A stretch of DNA of 54,682 nt from Evtepia gabavorous (GTDB lineage Bacteria > Bacillota > Clostridia > Oscillospirales > Oscillospiraceae): the NCBI RefSeq assembly GCF_003425665.1, contig NZ_QQRQ01000012.1:1-54682 (forward strand), read 5' to 3'. A program made the translations under genes and the position numbers. A model generated the notes under the pieces. The model had not been told where the DNA came from and searched no databases. It worked only from the letters and a program-made list of their open reading frames with translations. Below, one piece after another: positions 8,490 through 17,223 of the stretch (its first letter is position 1; each line of letters starts with the position of its first letter).

Positions 8490-10238
8490 TTACGCTTGGT
8501 TCAGCTGCCACTGGGCGCTCTGGCTCTGGAGCTCCACCATGCGGCGGTAGAGTCCGCCGCGGGCCATCAGCTCGGCGGGGGTGCCCTGCTCGGCCACGCG
8601 GCCGTTGTCCAGCACCACGATGCGGTCCGCCCCGGCCACGGTGCGCATCCGGTGGGCGATGACCAGCACGGTTTTGCCGGCCAGCAGGCGGGAGAGGGCG
8701 CCCTGGACCTTGGTCTCGTTCTCCACATCCAGGCTGGCGGTGGCCTCATCCAGCAGGACGATGGGGGCGTCCTTCAAAAGGGCCCGGGCGATGGAGATGC
8801 GCTGGCGTTCCCCGCCGGAGAGCTTGGCTCCGTTCTCCCCGATGGGGGTGTCATAGCCCTGGGGCAGCCTGCGGATGAATTCCCCGCAGTTGGCGGCCTC
8901 CGCCGCAGTCCGCACCTCCTCGTCGGTGGCCCCCCGGCGGCCCAGCCGGATGTTTTCCATGACGGTGTCGTCAAAGAGCACCACATCCTGGAACACCATG
9001 GAGTAATCCCGCAGCAGGGCCTCCGGGTCCACGGTGGAGATGTCCACCCCACCCACCTGGATGGTGCCCTCGGTGGCGTCCCACAGCCGGGCGGCCAGCC
9101 GGGCGCAGGTGCTCTTGCCGGAGCCGGAGGGGCCCACCAGGGCGGTGACCTCCCCCTCCTTGGCGGTGAAGCTCACACCGTCCAGGACTTTTTTCTTGTC
9201 GTAGGCAAAGCCCACCTGGCGGAACACAATGTCGTGCCCCTGGGGCTGGAAGTGCGCGGTGCCCTCCGCCACCGGCGTGTTGTAGATTTCCGTCATGCGG
9301 TCGGCGGACACCTGGGAGACGAACAACTCCGCGATGAGGGCCAGGCTCTGGTCGAAGGGGGCATAGACCCGGGTGATGACCAGCAGGAACAGGAAGAGCA
9401 GCATGAAGTCAATCTGGCCGGAGAGAATCCGGTCGGCGCCCACCAGGATGGTGGTGGCCACGCCCAGACGCATGATGACGCTGGCGGCGTTGACAAAGAT
9501 GCCGGTGCCCAGTTCGCCCTGGATGGTGACCTTCTCGTGGTCGTCAATCTTCTGGTTCAGCCCGGCCAGATACCGGACCTCCTGGTTGGTGGCGCGGATC
9601 TCCCGGACATTCTCCAGGGCCTCCTGGATGCCATCGGAGACGCGGACGGCGGCCTTTTTCGTCCGCTCAGAGCTGCGGGCGGAGAGCCTGCGGGTGCCGA
9701 ACAGCAGGCCGAAGGCCACGGGCACCCCCCACAGGCAGGCGATGGCCAGTTGCCAGTCATACACCAGCAGGCACACCGCGATGAGCGCCGTGGAGAGGTA
9801 GGAGCCGTACAGATAGCCCAGCACATGGGACCAGACGTGCTCCATGCGGTTGACATCCCCCATGAGGGTCTCGGTGAGGTCGGCCAGGTCCCGCTTGCCG
9901 AAGTAGCCCAGGGGCAGCTTCCGCAGGCGCTCGGCCAGGCTGAGGCGGGTGGCCTTGACCTCGTTGTAGACCAGGCCGTAGGTTGCCTTATACTGCTGCA
10001 AATGGGTGAGGAAGGACAGGAGAACAAACAGAACCACCAGGCCGAGGAGTGGAGGGGCGCTGGGCAGCGGCCGGCCCTCTGTTAAGGTGTCCATCAGCTT
10101 GTACATGAGCAGGTACAGGATGCCCATGCCGCCCATGACGATCAGGTTGACCAGAAAGGTCCAGAACGTGCCCTTCTTGGTGTTCCGCACGCCTTGGTCT
10201 GTCAAGGCGTATTTGCGCTGAAAGTTTTGACCGAACAT
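8490..10238 (-). CDS. Fused permease/ATPase ABC transporter, second half of a pair
   Basis: A 582-residue half transporter: six membrane helices within about residues 1-320, then an ATPase domain. Walker A is GPSGSGKST, the signature LSGGERQRISIARAL, Walker B IVLLDEAT and the H-loop IAHRM, all intact. I chose ATG at 10238 (MFGQNFQRKY) because GGGAGGT precedes it and its A overlaps the last base of the upstream stop (TAATG). It probably forms a heterodimer with the upstream gene product. The arrangement resembles YbtPQ/IrtAB-type exporters-turned-siderophore importers, but substrate and direction are inferred only from the operator context. Confidence 0.85.
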   Translation of the reverse strand: MFGQNFQRKYALTDQGVRNTKKGTFWTFLVNLIVMGGMGILYLLMYKLMDTLTEGRPLPSAPPLLGLVVLFVLLSFLTHLQQYKATYGLVYNEVKATRLSLAERLRKLPLGYFGKRDLADLTETLMGDVNRMEHVWSHVLGYLYGSYLSTALIAVCLLVYDWQLAIACLWGVPVAFGLLFGTRRLSARSSERTKKAAVRVSDGIQEALENVREIRATNQEVRYLAGLNQKIDDHEKVTIQGELGTGIFVNAASVIMRLGVATTILVGADRILSGQIDFMLLFLFLLVITRVYAPFDQSLALIAELFVSQVSADRMTEIYNTPVAEGTAHFQPQGHDIVFRQVGFAYDKKKVLDGVSFTAKEGEVTALVGPSGSGKSTCARLAARLWDATEGTIQVGGVDISTVDPEALLRDYSMVFQDVVLFDDTVMENIRLGRRGATDEEVRTAAEAANCGEFIRRLPQGYDTPIGENGAKLSGGERQRISIARALLKDAPIVLLDEATASLDVENETKVQGALSRLLAGKTVLVIAHRMRTVAGADRIVVLDNGRVAEQGTPAELMARGGLYRRMVELQSQSAQWQLNQA

Positions 10239-12040
10239 TACTCTACCTCCCTTTCGCTGGTGATTTTCCACTGGACTGCCTGGTTATAGTCCGCCCACAT
10301 CCGGGCATACAGTCCGCCTGCGGTGGAGAGCACCGAATGAGACCCCTGCTCCACGATGCGGCCCTTGTCCAGGACAAGAATCTGATCCGCCCCCACCACG
10401 GTGGACAGGCGGTGGGCGATCATAATGACCGTGCGGCCGCGGGTCAGTTCGGACAGGGCCTTCTGGATCAGTGCCTCGTTCTCAGGGTCGGCAAAGGCAG
10501 TGGCCTCGTCCAGCACCACGATGGGGGCGTCCTTCAGAATGGCCCGGGCCAGGGCCACCCGCTGCTGCTCCCCGCCGGAGAGGTAGGTCCCCTCGGAGCC
10601 GATCTGGGTGTCCATGCCCTGGGGCAGTTTTTCCAGGATATCCCCGCACTGGGCGGCCATCAACGCCGCCTCCACCTGCGCCCGGGTGGCCTCCGGGCGG
10701 GCGGCCCGGACATTTTCCAGAATGGACGTCTTGAACAGGCGGCTGTTCTGGAAGACAAAGGCGATCTGGTCCATGAGCACATGGGGGTCTATCTGCGTCA
10801 CGTCCACGCCGCCCACCTTCACCACCCCGGAGGTGGCATCCCAGAACCGGGGGATCAGGCTGGCGGCGGTGGTTTTGCCGCCGCCGGAGGGCCCCACCAG
10901 GGCCACCGTCTGCCCCGGCTCCACGGTGAAGGAGAGATGGGAGAGGGCGGGGGAGGCCGCGCCGTCGTAGGTGAAGCTCACGTCTGCAAACTCCACGCGG
11001 CTGTCCTGGGGTTTCTGGGGCCGGGGAGGCTTTTTCAGCGTGGGGGCGCACATGACCTGGTCAATGCGGCCCAGGGCGGTGCTGGCCAGCATCATGCCGG
11101 CGGAGGCAAACATGATCCTGGCGAGGGCCGTGGAGAGGATGGCGGAGAAGACCGCGTAGAAGGCGAAATTGGTGACAAATCCGGCAAAATCGCCGCCGGC
11201 CAGGGCGCTGGGCGCCAAGAACAGCGCCACCGGCACCAGGAACACGAAGGCCCCTTCGGTGAAGGTCAGGTTGAGGGACTGGGGGACCCGGCACACCTTG
11301 TCCTGGTAGTATTCCGATTTGCTGCTGTACGCCTCAATGGCCTGCTGGAAAGCCTTGAAGGAGTAGACCGTCTGCTGAAAAATCTTGACCACCGGGATGC
11401 CCCGGACGTACTCCGTGCCCGCCTTGGTCATGCGGTCCTGGGCTGCCTGGTACTCCGCCATCAGTTTGGCGTTTTTGCCCCCCATCATGGAGAACATGGC
11501 CGCCACCGAGATCACCGCCGCCAGCAGGCAGGCGGCGCCCATCCGCCAGTCAAAGAGGAACATCATCACCAGCATGGACACAAACAGGGTGATGGTGCCC
11601 ACGATGTCCGCCAGGTTGTGGGCCAGCAGCGTTTCCGTCTCCGCCGCCGCCGCGTCCAGCCGCCCCCGGATGAGGCCCGAGGCGTTGGTGTCGAAAAAGC
11701 CCAAGGGGGCCTGCATCATGTGGGCCACCCCCCGCTTGCGGATGTTGGACGCGGTGCGGAAGGCCGCCAGGTGGGTGCACATGAGCCCCGCGAAGTACAG
11801 CAAAATGCCCCCCACCGCAAACGCAAAGGCCAGCCAGCCGTACCGGGTGATGCCCTGTGCCTGGGTCCAGTCCGGTGCCACGGCGATCAGGTCCCGGGCC
11901 ACCAGCCAGATACAGAGGTAGGGCACCATGCTCAGCAGCATAGACACCGCCGACAGAGCCAGGCCCAGGAAGGTCAGCCCCTTGTGGCTGCCTGCATAGT
12001 CCAGCAGGATTGCCACACTGCTCTTCTTTTTTTCCTTCAT
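10238..12040 (-). CDS. Fused permease/ATPase ABC transporter, first half of a pair
   Basis: A 600-residue half transporter with six predicted helices (first around residues 18-50) and a C-terminal ATPase: Walker A GPSGGGKTT, signature LSGGEQQRVALARAI, Walker B IVVLDEAT, H-loop IAHRL. All catalytic residues look intact. AAAGGAGG lies 8 bases before the ATG at 12040, directly next to a perfect 16-bp palindrome at 12059-12074. With the downstream gene it forms a two-gene operon. Regulation by a palindrome-binding repressor is likely; iron or another metal, or a siderophore, is a plausible theme. Confidence 0.85.
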   Translation of the reverse strand: MKEKKKSSVAILLDYAGSHKGLTFLGLALSAVSMLLSMVPYLCIWLVARDLIAVAPDWTQAQGITRYGWLAFAFAVGGILLYFAGLMCTHLAAFRTASNIRKRGVAHMMQAPLGFFDTNASGLIRGRLDAAAAETETLLAHNLADIVGTITLFVSMLVMMFLFDWRMGAACLLAAVISVAAMFSMMGGKNAKLMAEYQAAQDRMTKAGTEYVRGIPVVKIFQQTVYSFKAFQQAIEAYSSKSEYYQDKVCRVPQSLNLTFTEGAFVFLVPVALFLAPSALAGGDFAGFVTNFAFYAVFSAILSTALARIMFASAGMMLASTALGRIDQVMCAPTLKKPPRPQKPQDSRVEFADVSFTYDGAASPALSHLSFTVEPGQTVALVGPSGGGKTTAASLIPRFWDATSGVVKVGGVDVTQIDPHVLMDQIAFVFQNSRLFKTSILENVRAARPEATRAQVEAALMAAQCGDILEKLPQGMDTQIGSEGTYLSGGEQQRVALARAILKDAPIVVLDEATAFADPENEALIQKALSELTRGRTVIMIAHRLSTVVGADQILVLDKGRIVEQGSHSVLSTAGGLYARMWADYNQAVQWKITSEREVE

Positions 12041-12058
12041 TGAGAAACCTCCTTTTTG

Positions 12059-12074
12059 GTTAGCTTAAGCTAAC
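12059..12074. promoter_or_regulatory. Perfect 16-bp palindromic operator, proximal
   Basis: GTTAGCTTAAGCTAAC is its own reverse complement and sits immediately upstream of the ribosome binding site of the ABC operon. The TTAGC-N6-GCTAA layout recalls DtxR/MntR-type boxes, but no regulator gene is adjacent, so the binding protein is unknown. Confidence 0.65.
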
Positions 12075-12171
12075 TTAAAATCAAAAAAGATAGGGGCCGC
12101 TGCCCCTGCGGAAGTCTGCCGCCTGCCGCGAAAGCCCCTGCACGACCACAGCCCGGGCGGCGCAGAACGGA

Positions 12172-12187
12172 GTTTGCTTACGCTAAC
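12172..12187. promoter_or_regulatory. Palindromic operator, distal, over the transcription start
   Basis: GTTTGCTTACGCTAAC, a near-palindrome related to the site at 12059. It lies three bases downstream of the minus-strand -10, so it would cover the start of transcription. Two related sites in one leader suggest cooperative repression. Confidence 0.6.
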
Positions 12188-12190
12188 CGA

Positions 12191-12219
12191 AGTATAGCAC
12201 ACAAGAGCACCGGGGTCAA
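12191..12219 (-). promoter_or_regulatory. Sigma-A promoter of the ABC transporter operon
   Basis: Reading the minus strand: TTGACC (12219-12214), 17-base spacer, TATACT (12196-12191). It drives transcription toward the ABC pair through both palindromes. From 12220 to 12430 I see no gene or clear signal. Confidence 0.8.
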
Positions 12220-12430
12220 TAGAAATCGGGGGTTTCAGCGTTGCCGGGGAGGCAGATGCCTCCCGTTGTTTCGAGGAGCGGGGCCATTTGCCGGGGAGGC
12301 GGGACGGTGGACGGACCAATGGTGCAGCGCCCTGCCCGCCTGTTTAATTTGTAGCTGATCCTCTGACTGGATGATCTTCTTTTTATATATAAGGTATGAA
12401 AAAATAGAAAGTATGCGAAAAACCGTTGAC

Positions 12431-12459
12431 TTGAATATTCGGGGGGCTTATGCTATAGT
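12431..12459 (+). promoter_or_regulatory. Promoter for the TrmH-family gene
   Basis: TTGAAT (12431-12436), 17-base spacer, TATAGT (12454-12459), giving a leader of about 210 bases before the ATG at 12676. Confidence 0.65.
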
Positions 12460-12465
12460 TGTCTT

Positions 12466-12675
12466 TGTATGATTCCACGGATCACCAGGTCCGTGATCTT
12501 GTCAAACCTGACTGCCATGCCGGAACGGGGCAGGCGGTCAGGCGGGGTCCAGGCGCAAGCGGTATGGCGCGTGCCCGGGGCCCCGTCCCATGGAAATATC
12601 AACAATACAGCATACCGGCAGGGATTCTGCCGGTATGTTGTGGCATTCCCCGCCCAAGAGGCGGTTGGAGGAGCG
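12466..12675 (+). other. Long structured 5' leader of the methyltransferase gene
   Basis: The leader contains three stem-loops: CACGGA/TCCGTG (12476-12495), CTGACTGCC/GGCGGTCAG (about 12508-12541) and a perfect 11-bp stem CATACCGGCAG/CTGCCGGTATG (12611-12637). No convincing coding frame with a ribosome binding site is present and no T-rich run follows the last hairpin. It may be a regulatory leader; I do not recognise the family. Confidence 0.4.
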
Positions 12676-13446
12676 ATGGAGAGTATTACAAGCAGAACCA
12701 ATCCCCTCATCACCCGCATCCGCAAGCTGACCGGGGACCGAAAGTACCGGCGGCGGGAGGGGGTCATGGTGTGTGAGGGGCCCAAGATGCTGGCCGAGGC
12801 CCTCCGGTGGGGGGCCGGGCTGGAGACCATTCTGTGGCAGACCGGGACCCATCCCCCCGCTGGGATTCCCCAGGGGGTCCGCCAGGTGGAGGTGCCCGGG
12901 GACCTGCTGCGGTCCGTGGCCCCCACCGAGACGCCCCAGCAGGTCCTCTTTCTGGCGCGTCTGCCCGCCCGGGCCCTGCCGGAGGAGCTGACCGGCAGCC
13001 GGTATTTGGTGCTGGATGGCCTCCAGGACCCGGGGAACCTGGGAACCTTGTGGCGCACGGCGGACGCCTTTGGGGCCGACGGCCTCCTTCTGCTGCCCGG
13101 CTGCGCCGATCCCTGGAGTCCCAAGACCCTCCGGGCCACCATGGGGGCCTGCTTCCGCCTGCCGGTGTGGGAGGGGAAGCTGGAGGACCTGCTGCCCCGG
13201 CTGGCCCGGGCGGGCCTTCCCCTGTATGCCACTGCCCTGGGGGAGGACACCCAGGACATCCGCACCCTGCCTCTGGGCCGGGCCGCGGTGGTCATCGGCA
13301 GCGAGGGCCGGGGGGTGTCGCCGGCGGTGCTGGCGGCCAGTGAAAAGACCTTGCAAATTCCCATGACAGAGCGCTGTGAGTCCCTCAACGCCGCGGCCGC
13401 CGGCACGGTGGTGCTGTGGCAGATGGGGTTCGGCCCGGTGGGATGA
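12676..13446 (+). CDS. TrmH/SpoU-family RNA 2'-O-methyltransferase
   Basis: A 256-residue SPOUT methyltransferase that transfers a methyl group from S-adenosylmethionine to ribose in rRNA or tRNA. A small N-terminal substrate-binding domain (KLTGDRKYRRREG) is followed by the knotted domain with its three motifs: LDGLQDPGNLGTLWRTADA (motif 1), VVIGSEGRGVSP (motif 2) and ERCESLNAAAAGTVVLW (motif 3). ATG 12676 is preceded by GGAGGAG; the frame stays open upstream through the structured leader, but without family residues. The exact target nucleotide is not determinable. Confidence 0.9.
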   Translation: MESITSRTNPLITRIRKLTGDRKYRRREGVMVCEGPKMLAEALRWGAGLETILWQTGTHPPAGIPQGVRQVEVPGDLLRSVAPTETPQQVLFLARLPARALPEELTGSRYLVLDGLQDPGNLGTLWRTADAFGADGLLLLPGCADPWSPKTLRATMGACFRLPVWEGKLEDLLPRLARAGLPLYATALGEDTQDIRTLPLGRAAVVIGSEGRGVSPAVLAASEKTLQIPMTERCESLNAAAAGTVVLWQMGFGPVG

Positions 13447-13482
13447 GGATATTGTGCCATCGGCAGAAGGGAGGGGCGGCAG

Positions 13483-14721
13483 TTGAGCAGTCTGCGCCAC
13501 TGGGTTTGGCTGAGCACCCGGGGACCTGCCCCGGGGATGTACGCTGCCCGGATTCTGCATCATTTTGGCACCCCGGAGGGGGCCTACTTTGCCGGGCGGG
13601 AGGAGCTTCAGGCCTGTCCGGGCCTCCCGGAGAAGGTCCGGCAGGCCCTGGAGGACAAGGACTTGTCCCAGGCGGACCAGATTCTGGCCCAGTGCGAGGC
13701 CCTGGGCATCTGGGTTCTCACCTGCCAGGACGCGGCCTATCCCCAGCGGCTGGGCCAGCTGGACAGCGCTCCCTGCGTGCTCTATGGCCGGGGAAGGCTG
13801 CCCCAGATGGACCAGGAGGCCGCCGTGGCCCTGGTGGGGGCCCGCCAGGCCAGCCCCTATGGAATCATGGCCGCCGGCCGGCTGGGGCTGGATTTGGCCC
13901 GGCAGGGGGCCCTGGTGGTCAGCGGCATGGCCCAGGGGGTGGACGCCGCCGCCCTCCGGGGGGCGCTGCGGGGCGGCGGCCGGGTGGTGTCGGTGCTGGG
14001 CAGCGGCATTGACGTGATTTATCCCGCCGGACATGGGGACCTCTATGAGGACGTGGCGGCGGCCGGGGCGCTGCTCAGCGAGTATCCCCCGGGCACCCCG
14101 CCCACCGGCCCCCATTTTCCTGTGCGTAACCGCCTCATCGCCGGCCTGAGCCTGGGGGTGCTGGTGGTGGAGGGGAGCCAGACCAGCGGCGCCCTCATCA
14201 CCGCCCGATGGGCCCTGGAGCAGGGGCGGGATGTGTTCGCCGTCCCCGGGGGGATCGACGCCCCCCTGAGCCAGGGGCCCAACGGCCTGATCCGGCGGGG
14301 AGAGGCCAAGCTGATCCAGGACGCCTGGGACGTGGTGGAGGAATATGCGGCCCTCTACCCGGATAAACTGCATCCAAAGACACCCTTGGCCCCCGGGGCG
14401 GCCCGGGCCCGGCTGGAGGGGCGGGAGAGTCCGCCCCCAGTACCGCCCCAGCAGAAGGAACCCGCCCCGGCCCGCCTGGTGGTGGACCTGGGCAAGGACC
14501 CGGAGGCCCTCACCGACGACCAGGCCGCCCTGCTCCGGGCGCTGCAGGCCAGGGGGGAACAGTCCGCCGACGACTTGGTGGAGGCCACGGGCATTCCCGC
14601 CCGGCGGGTGCTCTCCGCCCTCACCCTGCTCCAGGTCCGCCAGTGGGTGGCGGAGGCGGGGCGGCGGTTCACCACCCTGGTGGAGCTGAAAGAAGACCGT
14701 ACCCATCCCCCCAGGGGATGA
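13483..14721 (+). CDS. dprA: DNA-processing protein DprA
   Basis: A 412-residue DprA/Smf protein that loads RecA on incoming single-stranded DNA during transformation. An N-terminal SAM-like helical region is followed by the Rossmann-like core (about 105-300): LVGARQASPYG, SGMAQGVDAAALRGAL, GSGIDVIYPAGH, SEYPPGTPP. The C-terminus (about 345-410) resembles the DprA winged helix. The start is a TTG with AGGGAGGGG upstream. It lies 36 bp downstream of the methyltransferase gene and upstream of topA, the usual Firmicutes order. Confidence 0.93.
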   Translation: MSSLRHWVWLSTRGPAPGMYAARILHHFGTPEGAYFAGREELQACPGLPEKVRQALEDKDLSQADQILAQCEALGIWVLTCQDAAYPQRLGQLDSAPCVLYGRGRLPQMDQEAAVALVGARQASPYGIMAAGRLGLDLARQGALVVSGMAQGVDAAALRGALRGGGRVVSVLGSGIDVIYPAGHGDLYEDVAAAGALLSEYPPGTPPTGPHFPVRNRLIAGLSLGVLVVEGSQTSGALITARWALEQGRDVFAVPGGIDAPLSQGPNGLIRRGEAKLIQDAWDVVEEYAALYPDKLHPKTPLAPGAARARLEGRESPPPVPPQQKEPAPARLVVDLGKDPEALTDDQAALLRALQARGEQSADDLVEATGIPARRVLSALTLLQVRQWVAEAGRRFTTLVELKEDRTHPPRG

Positions 14722-14832
14722 GACCATACAGGCGGGGACAGCGGGGCCGGCGCCCCCTGAACCCCGCGGAACCATTGTGCCGGCGCCGGGAGACGCCTGG
14801 TACCGGCAGAACAGAAATTCGGAGGGAATCGT

Positions 14833-17223
14833 GTGGCGAAAGCAAACTTAGTAATCGTAGAGTCACCGGCCAAAGCGAAAACCATTGGAAAATATCTGGG
14901 GCCCACCTATCAGGTGCTGGCCTCCATGGGGCATGTCCGGGACCTGCCCAAGAGCAAGATGGGGGTGGACCTGGAGACCGGGGAGTTTGAGCCCCAGTAC
15001 CAGCCCATCAAGGGGAAGGAGGAGACCATCGCCCAGCTCAAGGACGCGGCGGACCACAGCAAAAAGGTCTACCTGGCCACCGACCCGGACCGGGAAGGGG
15101 AGGCCATCTCCTGGCATCTGAAGGAGCTGCTGGAGCTCCCCGATGACAAGACCAGCCGGGTGACCTTCAACGAGATCACCAAAAAGGTGGTCACCGAGAG
15201 CATCGCCGCCCCCCGGGAGATTGACCAGAACCTGGTGGACGCCCAGCAGGCCCGGCGGGTTTTGGACCGGATTGTGGGCTATGAGCTCTCCCCCCTGCTG
15301 TGGAAGAAGATCCGCCGGGGCCTGTCCGCCGGCCGGGTCCAGTCGGTGGCCACCCGTCTGGTGGCCGAGCGGGAGGAGGAGATCCGGGCCTTTGTCCCCG
15401 AGGAGTATTGGACCCTGGAGGTCACCCTGGACCGGATCGCCCCCAACCAGGGCAGCTTTAAGACCCAGTTTTACGGCCGGGAAAAGAAGCTGGAGCTCAA
15501 GTCCCGGGAGCAGGTGGAGGAGGTCCTGGCCGCCATCCAGGACGCCCCCTTTTCGGTCAGCCGGATCAAGCGGCAGGACAAAAACCGCTCCCCGGCGCCC
15601 CCCTTCATCACCAGCACCCTCCAGCAGGAGGCCTCCCGGAAGCTGAACATGAGCCCCCGGCGGACCATGTCCATCGCCCAGCAGCTGTATGAGGGCGTGG
15701 ACATCGAGGGGGAGGGGACGGTGGGTCTCATCACCTACATGAGAACCGACTCCCTGCGCCTGTCCGACGAGGCGGTGGCCGCCGCCCGGTCTTTTGCTGG
15801 GGCCCGGTATGGCCAGGACTACCTCCCGGCGGCCCCCCGGCAGTTTAAGGCCAAGGCCGGGGCCCAGGACGCCCACGAGGCCATCCGGCCCTCCAATGTG
15901 GAGCTCACCCCGGAGAGCATCAAGAAGGACCTGACCAGCGAGCAGTTCCGCCTGTATAAGCTCATCTGGAGCCGCTTTCTGGCCAGCCAGATGGCCGCGG
16001 CGGTCTATGACAGCGTGGGCATCGAGGTGACCAGCGCCGGTTATGTGTTCAAGGCCAGCCGGTCCGAGGTGAAGTTCCCGGGCTTTCTGGCGGTGTACGA
16101 GGAGGGGCGGGACGAGGACGGGGGAGAGCTCCAGACCCGCCTGCCCAACCTCCAGGAGGGGGAGCCCCTGACCAAGGCGGCCACCAAGCCCGAGCAGAAG
16201 TTCACCCAGCCCCCCACCCGGTACACCGAGGCCACCCTCATCCGGGCCCTGGAGGAGAAGGGGATCGGCCGGCCCTCCACCTACGCCCCCACCATCACCA
16301 CCATTATGAACCGGGAGTATGTGGTCAAGGACGGCAAGTACCTCCACACCACCCCCCTGGGGGAGGTGGTCACGGGCCTCATGAAGGACAAGTTCCACGA
16401 CATTGTGGACTATGATTTCACCGCCGACATGGAGAGCCGCCTGGACAAGGTGGAGAGCGGGGAGGAGAACTGGAAAAAGGTCCTGCGGGACTTCTACCAG
16501 GACTTCAGCCAGGAGATGAACCAGGCGGAAAAAGATCTGGATGGCACCCGGATCAAGGTCCCCGACGAGGTCTCCGACGAGGTCTGCGACGTGTGCGGGC
16601 GGCAGATGGTGGTGAAATCCGGGCGGTTCGGCCGCTTTTTGGCCTGCCCGGGCTTCCCCGAGTGTACCTTCACCAAGCCCCTGGTCATTGAGATGCCTGG
16701 CAAGTGCCCCAAGTGCGGCAGCCGGCTGCTGAAAAAGACCTCCCGCAACGGCTACACCTACTACGGCTGTGAGCACAACGGGGACAAACTGGGCCGGGCC
16801 TGCGACTTTATGACCTGGGATGTGCCGGTGAAGGAGACCTGCCCCGAGTGCGGCCAGACCATGTTCAAGAAGTCCGGCCGGGGCTTTAAGAAGCCCTTCT
16901 GCATCAACGAGGCCTGCCCCGCCTTTGTCCCCGAGGAGAAGCGGGGGGGCTACCGCAAAAAGAAAACCGAGGAGGCCAAGGCCGAGGACCAGGCCGCCCC
17001 CGCCCAGGAGACCGCCCCGGCGGAAGAGGCGGCGGAGAAGGCCCCGGCCAAGAAGCGCACCGCCAAGAAGGCGGCGGGGGAGAAGAAGACCGCCGGGAAA
17101 AAGCCGGCGGCCAAGAAAACCGCCAAGGCCGGGGAGGCCAAGCCGGCGGCCAAAAAGACCGCCGCCAAGAAGACCAAGAAAGCCCCGGAGGAGACCCCGG
17201 GAGAGCCGGAGGAGACGCCATGA
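14833..17223 (+). CDS. topA: DNA topoisomerase I with a histone-H1-like tail
   Basis: A 796-residue type IA topoisomerase that relaxes negative supercoils. The Toprim domain (about 3-120) contains LVIVESPAKAKTIGKYLG and DPDREGEAISWHL. The active-site tyrosine is about Tyr302 in LITYMRTDS. Three C-terminal Cys4-type zinc-ribbon motifs follow (CDVCGR, CPKCGS, CPECGQ and their partner cysteines, about 583-700). After about residue 705 comes a low-complexity Lys/Ala/Pro/Glu tail with repeated AAKKTA-type units, absent from many TopA proteins. The start is GTG with GGAGG upstream. The stop overlaps the trmFO start by 4 bases. Confidence 0.95.
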   Translation: MAKANLVIVESPAKAKTIGKYLGPTYQVLASMGHVRDLPKSKMGVDLETGEFEPQYQPIKGKEETIAQLKDAADHSKKVYLATDPDREGEAISWHLKELLELPDDKTSRVTFNEITKKVVTESIAAPREIDQNLVDAQQARRVLDRIVGYELSPLLWKKIRRGLSAGRVQSVATRLVAEREEEIRAFVPEEYWTLEVTLDRIAPNQGSFKTQFYGREKKLELKSREQVEEVLAAIQDAPFSVSRIKRQDKNRSPAPPFITSTLQQEASRKLNMSPRRTMSIAQQLYEGVDIEGEGTVGLITYMRTDSLRLSDEAVAAARSFAGARYGQDYLPAAPRQFKAKAGAQDAHEAIRPSNVELTPESIKKDLTSEQFRLYKLIWSRFLASQMAAAVYDSVGIEVTSAGYVFKASRSEVKFPGFLAVYEEGRDEDGGELQTRLPNLQEGEPLTKAATKPEQKFTQPPTRYTEATLIRALEEKGIGRPSTYAPTITTIMNREYVVKDGKYLHTTPLGEVVTGLMKDKFHDIVDYDFTADMESRLDKVESGEENWKKVLRDFYQDFSQEMNQAEKDLDGTRIKVPDEVSDEVCDVCGRQMVVKSGRFGRFLACPGFPECTFTKPLVIEMPGKCPKCGSRLLKKTSRNGYTYYGCEHNGDKLGRACDFMTWDVPVKETCPECGQTMFKKSGRGFKKPFCINEACPAFVPEEKRGGYRKKKTEEAKAEDQAAPAQETAPAEEAAEKAPAKKRTAKKAAGEKKTAGKKPAAKKTAKAGEAKPAAKKTAAKKTKKAPEETPGEPEETP

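Noticed and set aside
12538-14775. Long minus-strand frame opposite the methyltransferase and dprA
   Set aside because: Same shadow effect; it spans two well-supported plus-strand genes and shows no domain.
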